In this document: piece by piece, positions 1-10,217 of the stretch
Position numbering within the stretch: position 1 is the first letter of the stretch
How the letters are laid out: every line of letters begins with the position of its first letter
DNA from: Periconia sp. R9002
Taxonomy: Eukaryota > Ascomycota > Dothideomycetes > Pleosporales > Periconiaceae
Length of the DNA: 64,000 nt
Direction: 5' to 3'
Assembly: GCA_023627715.1 (NCBI GenBank)
Contig: JAMAHW010000121.1
Location: 1-64,000 of the forward strand
The notes under the pieces: generated by a model
What the model was told of the DNA's origin: nothing
The model's database searches: none
The model's input: the letters and a program-made list of their open reading frames with translations, nothing else
Position numbers and translations under genes: made by a program

Positions 1-1080
1 AATTAAAAAATTATATATTATAAATATAATATTAAAAAATACCTTATATTATATAATAACCTATATAGGTATAGTTACTCTACCCCTACCTACACTTTAA
101 CTACCCCTACTTAACTTATACTTATATATTAATTACTTCTACCTAACTTTTACTTATAAGTTATATAACTCCTACTCTACTTCTACTTAAGCTTTAACTA
201 CTTTAATCTAACTTCTACCTACGCTTTAACTACCCTAACCTAACTTTAGCCTAACCTAGTAGGTATACCCTATCTATTTGCTAGCCTATCTTCTTATATA
301 CTACTTTTACTTAGTAAAAAAAAAAATCTATACTACTAAGTACTACTTTTTATACACTATTATAATATTAAATATAATAAATATATATACTATACTAATA
401 CTAAATCTCTACACTACTAGCTATATAGTTATTTCTCTAAACTAGCTCCCTACACTAGTAGTAATAAGTAAAGAAAAAAGAAAAGTAGATACTTTTTCTC
501 TTTTTTATTATTACTAATAATATTAATATTATTATAATACTTTTAGCCTTTTTTATAGATAGCTAAGGTGCGTAAAAAAAAAAGAAAAAAAAAATAGTAA
601 AAGTATTTATACTAACTATAAGTAACTAGAGCTTTTCTAATTAAAAGAATTTATTAGTAATTTTTATTATATATCTATAAGAAATCTAAAAAAAAAAAAA
701 AAAATAAAGAAAAATAATAGTAGTAATAAAAGAAAGATTTTTAAAAGAACTAATTACTCTAGTATACTATAAGATTAGATAATATAAATATAATTTAGTT
801 TATTATAGTAGCTATAAGTACTATAAATAGAATAAAAAGAATATTAACTATCTAAAGTAATAGCTCTAAGCCCTAGCAATTACTAGAAGGGTAAAGGGGT
901 TATAATTAATAATAATAAAAAAGACACTTTAATAGCTTACTAATTAATTATAATAAAGAAGACACTTTAATTAAAAGATTTTTTTTACCCCTCTCTTCCC
1001 CACTTTTATAAACTTATACACTTTAATAACTCTAATAATTTAGTATCTAATAGGAAAAAACTTTATATTTCACGCTTCTA
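1..1080. repeat. Extremely AT-rich block, probably RIP-degraded repeat
   Basis: Nearly all A and T with many TA steps and few CA or TG steps, dominated by runs such as TATATA, AATAAT and long A tracts. No reading frame of useful length is present. Composition changes sharply at about 1080, just ahead of the Hikeshi gene. Depletion of CpA with excess TpA is the known footprint of repeat-induced point mutation in Pezizomycotina, so a decayed transposon is the best reading. I could not identify the parent element. A centromeric or subtelomeric AT-rich isochore edge is the alternative. Confidence 0.7.
904..971. repeat. Two-copy direct repeat inside the AT-rich block
   Basis: A 30-bp stretch at 904-933 recurs at 942-971 with two mismatches; both copies end in AAGACACTTTAAT. 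The copies are 38 bp apart start to start. This is a small local tandem duplication in otherwise low-complexity sequence. Confidence 0.65.
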
Positions 1081-1138
1081 AAAATCTTCTTCTCACCTTT
1101 AGCATTAATATCTACTACACGGATAAGAATCTACAATA

Positions 1139-1792
1139 ATGACGTTTGGCATAATTATATCTGGACGACCTATCCTAACGGACGCGCAAAAGATATCAGA
1201 AACCCAAGTTACATTTCAAATACCGTCAACACCACCATTCTCGCATATCGTTGTATTCCTGCTGCCGGGGGTCGCTTTACCTGATAGTATGGCAGCAGCG
1301 GTATACGCGCAACTACCTCATACCTCCGAGTTCTTGTTGCTTGGCGCTATTGCCAACGAGAAGCCTAGTGCGATCTTTAAAATTCACAGCAAAGCGGGAG
1401 TTCTGACCGAGGGAGGCTTAGGAGATGAAGACGTTATGACAGATGAGGGGAGTGCGATACCACCGAATAGTGCGATGCCGACGTTGACACTGGGCATATC
1501 GGTGGAGCCTGCTACTCAAGTGACCGCAAATTTGGCGCAAAAACAAGCGGAGGGGCAGCGAGGTTTAGGGACATCTGCTCCACCCACCGGCAACGAGATT
1601 GTGCTACGAAGCCAGAATGCCGCGAACACGAAAGTCTTGGCTCAGAGAATCATCAAGAACTGTTACGACTTTTTAACTAGCTGGGGCACCGGAGACCACG
1701 TGCCATTAAAGGCATTCCAGGCGTGGTGGACAAAATTTGAGAGCAAGCTTGAGCATGACCCGGGGTTTTTGGAACGGAGTGAAGATGTCTAA
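1139..1792 (+). CDS. Hikeshi/OPI10 family protein (Hsp70 nuclear import carrier)
   Basis: Single-exon gene of 217 residues. The N-terminus (FGIIISGRPI), the hydrophobic FSHIVVFLLPG segment, the GAIANEKPSAIFKI core and the C-terminal WWTKFESKLEHDPGFL match the Hikeshi (C11orf73) / yeast OPI10 family along its whole length, as remembered from the human protein. Family members carry Hsp70 into the nucleus during heat stress; yeast OPI10 mutants overproduce inositol. An acidic, less conserved insert lies near residues 95-110. The ATG is the first in frame, and the match starts immediately after it. The gene begins only about 60 bp after the AT-rich block ends, so its promoter is either very short or lies inside that block. 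Confidence 0.9.
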   Translation: MTFGIIISGRPILTDAQKISETQVTFQIPSTPPFSHIVVFLLPGVALPDSMAAAVYAQLPHTSEFLLLGAIANEKPSAIFKIHSKAGVLTEGGLGDEDVMTDEGSAIPPNSAMPTLTLGISVEPATQVTANLAQKQAEGQRGLGTSAPPTGNEIVLRSQNAANTKVLAQRIIKNCYDFLTSWGTGDHVPLKAFQAWWTKFESKLEHDPGFLERSEDV

Positions 1793-2864
1793 GTTTACGA
1801 GCAATGGATTTCGTCACGATGTCGTGATCCGACCCACTATTGCAATGACTATATCGTCCAGCACCTGTGCAATACCGTTCCTCAGAAACGATATCTCGAA
1901 AAACGTTCCTTCCAAAGGATCAGGATCTCAATCCACATGCGCTTTTACCCTAAAGTCGATCTTCACTCGCCTTACAAGTCGAGTAATACGCAGCGCTATA
2001 GCCGTTTGAACATCACTCTTTCCATTCTTAACTCACAGCCAAGCCGGACAGATTTGCGATAACAGCGTGGTTATTCACGGTTTCAAAGCATTGATTGCCC
2101 TTATTCACCCCTATGCCAATGTCAGAAAAGATATACGTTGTGAATAGAAATTCATTATTCATGAACTCAGTATGGCAAGAAGAATTCTGAGCAGGAGCAC
2201 TGGTAGGAGCGTAGTGGCAAAGACGCATGGTATGATTTATGGTGGAAGGATAGAGCGAAGATATAGCAATCGTGTAGGTTGGCGTGCTGATCGGTCTGAA
2301 AAAGGAATTTCGATTGTTTTGGGAGTTTCTAAGAGCAGGAGATTTCGTTGTCTCAGGTTGTGACCTCAAGCTATTTGTAGAATGATGAGTCTAATGATGG
2401 TTTTAATGTCGTTAATAAATGACTGCTGTGCGTAAGAACCTCAAACTGGATGGGAAACCTATAGTTTAGGGGGGTGGGGAGAGGAATACAGACTTGATAG
2501 TATCAAAAATTCAACTGTTAACTACCAAGTGCTCGTTTTAATACGTTTCTTGCTCGTAATTATGCTATTATAAAGATCTTCAAATCCCAAATAAGAATCA
2601 GTGCCCCACTTCGCTGTCATTAATGACCACCAAAACCAGAAAGTGTACTCCTATCATGCGTCAAAAATATAATGTAATCGTCATCCCCAAGGATTAGATT
2701 ACTTACGGTATCAATACAGGACCTATCACGCATGATGAAAAGAAACAATAGGCACTCAGATTCGACAGGCATTTACTGTGGTAATTGATATCAATTACTA
2801 AAGAGCGTAACACTTTGTGAAATGTGCCTTGCAGTAGCTTGAAGATCTTAATCATTCAGTTCTA
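1793..2864. other. Intergenic, no gene seen
   Basis: Downstream of the Hikeshi gene and upstream of the small inverted-repeat element. Short open frames on both strands show no family resemblance or splice continuity. I see nothing else in it. Confidence 0.6.
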
Positions 2865-3034
2865 CGAGGGGTGACACGCCAAGAAATTATATATCAGGAG
2901 GACTAATAGCTTCTACCAATTAGAACCTCTCTAACCTACGTAGTATATCTAGTATAGTTATCTAATATATGAATAACGCCTGGTAGACTAGCTACCCGAT
3001 ATACGTTATGACCTCCCGGCGTGTCACCCCTCTG
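2865..3034. mobile_element. MITE-like element, copy 1 (TA-flanked, 15-bp inverted ends)
   Basis: A 170-bp non-coding element. Its left end GAGGGGTGACACGCC (2866-2880) is the exact reverse complement of its right end at 3018-3032. A TA dinucleotide lies on each side (2863-2864 and 3035-3036), as expected for a Tc1/mariner-type target duplication. The interior aligns in reverse orientation with a second copy at 40919-41084 over most of its length, including GGAGGACTAATAG near one end and GAATAACGCCT near the other. It codes for nothing, so it would be a non-autonomous passenger. It sits about 215 bp beyond the stop codon of the asparaginase gene. Confidence 0.85.
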
Positions 3035-3250
3035 TAGCTACGAAATTTTGATGAAATGTAACTGGATCATCGCAAAGTATTGTTGCTCTAGATATCGACA
3101 CAGGCTAAAAAAACACAAGGTAACGTCCTCGGCCACAACGGAGAAGTTATACGTCAACTGTTTATGCACGAAGTTTTGATAGAGGCATGTCAACGTAAGT
3201 ATGAATACGCCTAAGCGCATATCGATAGTTCTCCATTCTACCCTCATCAT

Positions 3251-4727
3251 TTAGGGTGCTGGGTACCCTAGCTCGAAGATCTTTTTGATATCTTTATACC
3301 CTAAACCCTTCGTAATAGCCAATTGCAGCAAAATTCTGGCCTTTTGGGGATTGAAGAAACCGCTCGCGATTTTATAGTCTTCTCCATCGCTTACAAATCC
3401 ATCCGAACTTCTGTGACTAGCGACAATAGGTAAACCTGTAGCGTTGAACAATTCTTCAGCAGCTATATTAGCCTTCCCTGACAGACCTCCGGCGCCTACA
3501 CCGGCATAGACAATTCCCTGGGCGCCGGCCGCATAGGACGCGTTGAATAGGGCCGGATCCATATCCTGATGGCTATATAGAATGTCGATCTTCGCGAGTG
3601 AGGTAGCATTTGCAAGATCGAAATAAGTGCGGCCAATTGGCACTGAAGCACTGAAGTAGAAGTAAGGAACTTGGTTTATGAAAAAGCCCAGCTGGCCCGC
3701 TTCGGTGGAATAGAAAGTGTCGAGAGAATTTGCGTTGTTCTTGGTTGTGTAGAATGCAGAGCCGATGCGACTATCGAGGTCTCACGTCAATACGATTGAC
3801 GTTTGCTCATCAGATATATATATATATATTTGGCGAAATCGATGTCAATCGAGATGTACGAAATTTGGCAATGTAATCAAAAAAGAGATGGTATGTGGAC
3901 TTACTCATTGAGAACGATCATAGTTCCTCTCCCCCTCGCTGCTTTACTCGCTGCCAATGTAACCTGCAAGAAAGGGGTGCAAAGTCAGTATGGTTAGAGA
4001 CAACTCAACAGGCTATGGAAGACCTTCAACACTCATGCACCGCTGCAATACTTACTCCCTGCAAAAGATTCAATGGTCCATCTGCGCTCAAAGCTGTAGC
4101 AGGCCTCATAGCACCTACACAAACCACAGGCTTGTCGCTTTTCACGGTCAGATCCAAAAAGAATGCCGTCTCTTCCAACGTATCCGTGCCGTGTGTCACC
4201 ACCACACCACTGACGTCCTCTTTCGCCAACTCTTCATTAATCATCTTTGCAAGTTTCAAAGATATGGTCGAATTGATGCTCCCACTGTCTACGTTGGAAA
4301 TTTGATAGCCTGCGATGTTGGATATTTTAAGGATTTCAGGAACCGCGGAGACTAATTGCTGTACGCCAAGTCCAATGGAGTAACCGACAGTTTGCGTGTT
4401 AGTAGTACCTTGTGAGGCAATAGTACCTCCAGTTGCAAAGATGGTTACATTGGCTAGGGAAGCATTAATGGGCGCTTGAATATCCTGTCGGGCAAAAAGA
4501 GGGTGAGATTGAACCGATTCATATCCTATGTTGTGGGTAAAAAGTCAATTAAATTCAATCGAAAAGGGTTTCGTACATCATTCATCTCTCAATACGCCAC
4601 GCCATGCGGTGACTTGATGATAGAAGATTCTGCACCTGGGACTCAACTGACGGACAATAGGACTTCCAAAGACGAGGGATGTAAAGGAGCACAGAATGTG
4701 AGCCGTGATGGTATTTACGAGCTTCAT
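3251..4727 (-). CDS. Secreted L-asparaginase (type II)
   Basis: Four exons read by splice sites and phase: 4727-4652 (donor uncertain), 4525-4056, 3963-3905 and 3770-3251, giving about 374 residues, normal for the family. The N-terminus [20 protein letters not shown] is a signal peptide. Exon 2 carries the first catalytic threonine motif TGGTIAS near residue 55 and the second motif HGTDTLEET near residue 135, which supplies the other Thr-Asp pair. Then follow VGAMRP, the [16 protein letters not shown] stretch across intron 3, and the C-terminal HQDMDPALF region. The enzyme hydrolyses asparagine to aspartate and ammonia, here probably outside the cell or in the periplasmic space for nitrogen gain. 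Intron 3 contains a (TA)n run near 3814-3830. No stop or frameshift is seen; the exon 1 boundary is the weak point. Confidence 0.88.
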
Positions 4728-5642
4728 TGTTTCTGCAAGAAGGGAAACCTTATACTGGAAAACCACTGCAAGACGAGGCGATTGGATGATATTTGAGGTG
4801 AGTCTCTCTCGAACCTAAGGAAAACTGTAACTTTGGACGATGTGATAGAGAGAATATATGTATAGCATGCAATCAGGCAGAAATCAAGCCATGACGGAAT
4901 CAAATCTAAAATGCTGTGTCAAACTTGGTTATCTTCCACAATAGCATTCGCTCGTAGTCTTCGGCGTTGGCCGCGGGAAACAATTTTGACCCCTATATCT
5001 ACATCCCTGTTTGGAACGGCTGGATGCAGAGCAATATTAGGCGATGGTGAATGGTTAAGGCCTTGACTGTTGGGTAAGGAAAAGTACGGACGGGCCGATG
5101 AGGAGACATTCGTTATCAGTGGAGAAGCGATGCTCGAATAATCGTGGCCTGCCAAGACACTACCCGTACAACTTGATAAGACAAATAGCATTGCTGTATA
5201 CTGCAGTAGGAAAAGATGCGCTTTACGGGACGGGAAAACGCAGCTTGATATCGGTAGCGGCTGTGCTGTTCGACCCACAACTGAATTATGTATACACAAC
5301 AAGTTATCAAGTCAAAGTGCCCGAATAAACCTATACGTAATACGCTACCTGGCTGTCCATGCTCATCCTAAAAGTGCACTTAAAGGTCCTCCGAAGACAC
5401 TGAAACGCGCAGAGCAAATATGAATAATACTGATGGTATGGACGACCACCCAAAAAGCCGCCAAGAACGCCATAGCTATGCAAATATGACATGCTCGAAG
5501 CCCCCAACCCATCACCCTCCAGATAGAACTGCGAATCGTCTGTATAAACGATCTGTAAAATGTCAAAAGGGAACTAGGAAATGTGAGGGGTACAGAGAGA
5601 GGAAGAGTGCGTGCGCCTGTGCCACGTGTAAACAACCCACAC
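4728..5642. other. Intergenic, no gene seen
   Basis: Region upstream of the asparaginase and beyond the stop of the RhoGEF gene (both on the minus strand). It should hold the asparaginase promoter. The open frames here lack any recognisable domain. No repeats stand out. Confidence 0.5.
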
Positions 5643-8600
5643 TCACTCCCTGACCTGCGCTCGTAGCCCCGCAACCTCCCTTTTCAATCTTGCGTTCTCC
5701 TTTCTTAACCTTGCACTTTCTTCCTCTGCCGCCTTCAGCCGTCGATTCACCTCCTCACCACCTTTGCCTTTCCTCACGCTCTTCTCCACTTTCTCGAGCT
5801 CGTCGTTAAATTTGGCATACAGTGCTTCATTTTCCGCATTCGATTCACGATAGAGTTTATCCAGGTTTTTGGCGCGTGATTCACTAACTTGCAAGGTTGA
5901 GGAGACGTCTTGACTGATAGCAAAAGTCCGACTGGACAGAGTATCAAGCGTAGACTTGAGTGTCTTCTCCAAGGCTGCAAAACGTGCTTCGTAGGACTTT
6001 GCGTTGAACGCAGCCTCTGACATTGAAGATGGAGCCGAAAGCTGTGTCGTCAGGCGAGGTCTAGTATGGAGCTCATGTCCGATCGCACTAAGTTCGGATT
6101 GAAGAGTTTTAGAAGCAGTCTCGATATCACGCTGCTGATTCTGCAATCGTTCTCTAAGTTTCTGGGGGCTCTGCATCCTAAGCTTCTTGTGTGGACTATT
6201 TAAATTGGTTGGTTTGGTTGGCGAGCGGGGTGTAGTCGGAATTTTGACAGTGTTCCCTGATGTGGGGCGCTCAGATAGTCCCGACATTGATTTGAGAGTT
6301 GGAATGGCTGTCACAGATTCGCTGCGCTTCTTTGTAGGACCAAAAGATTTGATCGTTACTTGATCATGGCTGTTTGCTGTCTTATGACGAACTGACCCCG
6401 AGGCACGGTCCAACAGGATTGCAGGTGAATTTTCCCGACGCATTGGCGACCCTAGACGAGCAGGGGTGGGAATCGAGGAGTGCTTTGTTGGGGAGGGAAG
6501 GGGGCGAGACGGCGTGCGCGGTGAAGGACTTGCTTGGTTTTCTTTGTTCACTGAGTTCTCATCTCTGCGAGGAGTCTGTGGAGACCATGTAGGCGCATCG
6601 TTAGCATCCTGCAAGGTCTTCAGATCACTCAAAGAGGAGCGCCGTTTCTTGCGGGGAGGTCCAGCAGCAGATACCTCGCCAATGGTGGACAATGCACCCA
6701 AGAATCCTCGACCTGATCCTTGCCCCGTCACCTGTCCAGGAATTTGATTCGACTCAAAAGCAAAAGCACCCAGAACAGTCGGGCGGTCACGAGAAGGAGG
6801 ACGTTTAGGGGAGAGACGCATAGCGGCGTCCGTCGAGTTGGATCGTCCGAGTGAGACAGGCCCAGTTTTGGACATGCTTGGTGTCTGACTCTCTACTCCA
6901 TGACTATTTTTGCTCAGCGAACGCCACAAGGAGCCAACTTTCGACTCGCTCTCAGATTTGCTGTTCTCTCGGGTAAGGGTACCGAAGCCGAAGCGCTTCC
7001 TCAAAGAGGTGTTCGAAGTGAGTGAGCCTGTTGTGTTGGACCGACTCTTCGAGTCCACCGAACCATAGTTGGGCGTATTGAAACCACTTTGTTCCATGGG
7101 GAAGAGCACATCGATGTCTTGAATGAACCTGTCGATCAAGGATATGAAATCTGTAGGATTGCCAGCTGGAACCAGCATTTCAGCAAACGCAGCTGTCAAT
7201 ATGCCGCGATCTCCATCATTGCCCATGCCATCCAGCAGCTCGGCTAGAAGTTTGATTATGGCTCGCAATGAGCGCTGATGTTGTGGGGCCATGGTTTCAA
7301 ATGTTACCCGGAAAAAGTCTTCAAATTCACCAGGGTACATGCTATCCGATTTCATCTGTAATGATACTAGGGTCGCATGCGTCAAAACTGGTCCCATTTT
7401 CTCTTTCCAAGCAATGTTAAGAAACTTCTCATAGGCTGCAAATAGTACGTCGACCGGGGATTGGGCTGCAACATCCAGATTGGATGGATTCTCTAGGAGC
7501 GAGTTGTAGACTTCGTTGACAGCTAGCTCATCCGCAGCATTCCTTGCACGAATGGAGCGGCCAACAATGTTGCCCTTTCGAGCATGTAAAGCCAACACGA
7601 AAGTAATCATAGTGTCTTCCAGTTTGGCCAGCGGGTCCGTTTGAAGAACGTTGGCGTTGAAGCCAGCAGCCTTACTAGATGAAGTAGGACGCGAGAGCTC
7701 CCCATCCCGGCTATGAGCTCGTACTGGGGTCGCTTGAGAAGGAAGTCCTATTCTAGGAATTTCACCTAACGCGCTTGGTGGATTTCGCTGCAATCGTCGA
7801 GACCCCTCCTTACCAACGCTTGCGCTGAAAAAGCTGGATAGCATTTTGACCGGTGACTGCGGCCGACTCTTTTCATCACGATCCTCACCGTTGTCTTCGA
7901 GTTGAAGTTTGAGGGATTTCAGAATCTGATGGTTACGGGATAGATATGCTTCTGTCAATGCCGGGTTCTTGATGGTATTTCGGATTTGGAAAAAGTTGCC
8001 CAATCGTTTTGTCAAGACTGGAATGAACTCAGCACCGGTCAGTTTATCTCGTGATGCGTAGCCGTTCAGACCCTTGGCATCCAGAAGAAATAGCCCGTCC
8101 TCAAGTAAAGATATCGCGATAACCAGCTCGACGCCACGGTCCCCCACCTGTACCATCTGTGCAGGCGATTCTATGACAACCTGAACTTTGGCGGGTTCTT
8201 TCCGCCCTTTCATGGCTTGCTCTGTGGCATCCTCGGTGATTGCGGTGAAGAGGTTAAGGTCGCCGTTCGCATTCCGGACCTCCCACCTGTGGCTTTCGCG
8301 TTCACTTTCAACATAACGGCCTTCCACTCTAGCTTTGGTTACCTCTTCGACGAATTTGGACACTTTTCCTTCGTAAATTCCTTGCAAATGGAACATACGG
8401 ATTCCGATATTATGTCCGTCACGACTTCTCGGTCGACCTGATGGTTGGCTGGGTGCTGGTGTTGGTGACAAGAGTTGTAACATGCTTCCATCCGTAGACT
8501 CGCTCAAAAAGACGTCACTGATGTTGATATGCTGATGAAAAAGTAGTTCGGGGGATCCGGAGAAAGTTTCCGCAGATTTAGGGTTATCTAACTCGGCGAG

Positions 8601-10217
8601 AAGAGTCCGCGCAGTCACAGTACAGGCGTGGGGTTTGTGCAACAAGACAATAGCATCGGCAAAAACAAGGAACATGCCATTAGCCGGAGAAGAAACGCTA
8701 TAGTCTTTATGATACGGTGCTGGGAGCTCCACATAGTCAACGGCAGTAATGAGGCGTCCTTGTGGGGTAAATGCTGGTGGCCAGGAAATGACGGTCCTGC
8801 GCAGACGATCGAATGTTTTTGTCTGCTGCACCGAAGGACCTTCTCGAGAACAGATCTCGGATATGATGTCCCGGGCTTTGAGGAACGGCTTTAGGGCGGG
8901 GTGGCGTATTGGAAGCTGTTTTACAATGTTGTCAATATACAGATTGTACCTAGGAAGGCGCTGCACAGGTTCGATGAGCATAGACATCAACCGTTGTTCT
9001 CCTGTTTCATAGACACGCTTTGAGAAGCTAGAATTCGTATCCTTCGTAAAGTTTTTGAGGATGTGGGAAAAGCCAGCATGTGCTGCCATGTAATCTGTGT
9101 AGCAGTCACCGAATTGGGGAAACCATTCGAGAAGGGCCTTTGCCACAGCCGCCGCTCCGGTAACATCTGGTGGATCTTTTTGGCCACGCAGGGGTGCCAC
9201 AAATATATCCTCGCATGTTTGCTCGATGTCTTGGATCGCATCATTTTCGGTTTCCTCTAAGATGGTTCGTATAGCGTCCAGGAAAGCCGTGTTGACTTGG
9301 AGGATTTTATCCAGACTGGGGGGGAAAAGACCCTTTAAAGCTTGCTCGCTCGGACTCTGGCTCGTCGAACTCTTGTGCTTTGCTTTTTGTCGGAACTCAA
9401 CGGCCACATTATTGACCAGGTCATGAACCTTTGTGACATAATTCTCTTCAGTATCTAGCAGCTCACACATCTCTCGCCGCAGGGACTCCTTTTGCTGCCT
9501 TGCAAAAGACTGAGATCGATTGAGGGCGGTGGGTCTGGAAGGGGCGCGTCGCAGTCTAGAGGTTGGTAAGAAGGCCGAGTCCCCAAACAGCTTCACAAGG
9601 GGTGCGTAAGAACCATAGCGTTGGTTTAGTAAATCGTCCTCAGACTCATCGAATTGGGCAGATTCCCTGGAACTATCCAGCCGTTGTATAGATCCCTGGG
9701 GTAGAACTAGATCCAGATCCAACCATGACAATGTTTGTTCCCCTAGAGCATGGCGTACGTCGGTGACGACATCTACGATGTTCTCGACCCTCACCATGCG
9801 AGCAGCGACAATAGCAGCGTGAGACTCGGTGAAGAGCTTGGGCGCGGAAGGCAAGCGACCCAGAGTGGTATATCGGCTCTCCCAGATGGCTTTGACGTCG
9901 GTTGGAAGCTCTGCGAAGTACTTGAAGAGACTAAAAGCTAAACCGCGACATATTTCGTCACCCTGCTCCTCGCGCGGAAGGCAGGTGACGGCGGCGTAGA
10001 AGACGGCGGTGGGCGAGATTATGAGACGGGCGAAGTTCTGCAGGCCGGCGGGAGTGAAAACGTGGGCCTGGATGCGCGAGTGGGTAGCATGCGTGGATGT
10101 GGAGGTGGGACCATAGAAGATGAGGACGGGGCAATTGCACAGGAGTTCGTCGGTAGCGTAGAAGAGGGATAGGTCGCTGGCCGACAAGGCTGCGGGTTCC
10201 GGGTTGACGACGACCAT
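5643..10217 (-). CDS. RhoGEF (Dbl homology) with RhoGAP-like domain and coiled-coil tail
   Basis: One uninterrupted exon of 1524 residues. Residues about 245-460 form a DH domain: it begins REMCELLDTEENYVTKVHDL and contains the conserved LIEPVQRLPRYNLYIDNI helix near residue 420. A PH-like region follows to about 640. Residues about 865-1040 resemble a RhoGAP fold (TFETMAPQHQRSLRAIIKLL and a FAEMLVP segment where RhoGAPs have their conserved asparagine/proline helix), but I see no G-x-F-R-x-x-G arginine-finger loop. Ser/Pro/Arg-rich linkers fill 1050-1390, and the last about 120 residues are a heptad-rich coiled coil. The protein should activate a Rho/Cdc42-type GTPase in polarity or cytokinesis; the GAP-like part may only bind. 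The start ATG gives a conserved-looking N-terminus with no upstream exon evident. Confidence 0.85.
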   Translation of the reverse strand: MVVVNPEPAALSASDLSLFYATDELLCNCPVLIFYGPTSTSTHATHSRIQAHVFTPAGLQNFARLIISPTAVFYAAVTCLPREEQGDEICRGLAFSLFKYFAELPTDVKAIWESRYTTLGRLPSAPKLFTESHAAIVAARMVRVENIVDVVTDVRHALGEQTLSWLDLDLVLPQGSIQRLDSSRESAQFDESEDDLLNQRYGSYAPLVKLFGDSAFLPTSRLRRAPSRPTALNRSQSFARQQKESLRREMCELLDTEENYVTKVHDLVNNVAVEFRQKAKHKSSTSQSPSEQALKGLFPPSLDKILQVNTAFLDAIRTILEETENDAIQDIEQTCEDIFVAPLRGQKDPPDVTGAAAVAKALLEWFPQFGDCYTDYMAAHAGFSHILKNFTKDTNSSFSKRVYETGEQRLMSMLIEPVQRLPRYNLYIDNIVKQLPIRHPALKPFLKARDIISEICSREGPSVQQTKTFDRLRRTVISWPPAFTPQGRLITAVDYVELPAPYHKDYSVSSPANGMFLVFADAIVLLHKPHACTVTARTLLAELDNPKSAETFSGSPELLFHQHINISDVFLSESTDGSMLQLLSPTPAPSQPSGRPRSRDGHNIGIRMFHLQGIYEGKVSKFVEEVTKARVEGRYVESERESHRWEVRNANGDLNLFTAITEDATEQAMKGRKEPAKVQVVIESPAQMVQVGDRGVELVIAISLLEDGLFLLDAKGLNGYASRDKLTGAEFIPVLTKRLGNFFQIRNTIKNPALTEAYLSRNHQILKSLKLQLEDNGEDRDEKSRPQSPVKMLSSFFSASVGKEGSRRLQRNPPSALGEIPRIGLPSQATPVRAHSRDGELSRPTSSSKAAGFNANVLQTDPLAKLEDTMITFVLALHARKGNIVGRSIRARNAADELAVNEVYNSLLENPSNLDVAAQSPVDVLFAAYEKFLNIAWKEKMGPVLTHATLVSLQMKSDSMYPGEFEDFFRVTFETMAPQHQRSLRAIIKLLAELLDGMGNDGDRGILTAAFAEMLVPAGNPTDFISLIDRFIQDIDVLFPMEQSGFNTPNYGSVDSKSRSNTTGSLTSNTSLRKRFGFGTLTRENSKSESESKVGSLWRSLSKNSHGVESQTPSMSKTGPVSLGRSNSTDAAMRLSPKRPPSRDRPTVLGAFAFESNQIPGQVTGQGSGRGFLGALSTIGEVSAAGPPRKKRRSSLSDLKTLQDANDAPTWSPQTPRRDENSVNKENQASPSPRTPSRPLPSPTKHSSIPTPARLGSPMRRENSPAILLDRASGSVRHKTANSHDQVTIKSFGPTKKRSESVTAIPTLKSMSGLSERPTSGNTVKIPTTPRSPTKPTNLNSPHKKLRMQSPQKLRERLQNQQRDIETASKTLQSELSAIGHELHTRPRLTTQLSAPSSMSEAAFNAKSYEARFAALEKTLKSTLDTLSSRTFAISQDVSSTLQVSESRAKNLDKLYRESNAENEALYAKFNDELEKVEKSVRKGKGGEEVNRRLKAAEEESARLRKENARLKREVAGLRAQVRE

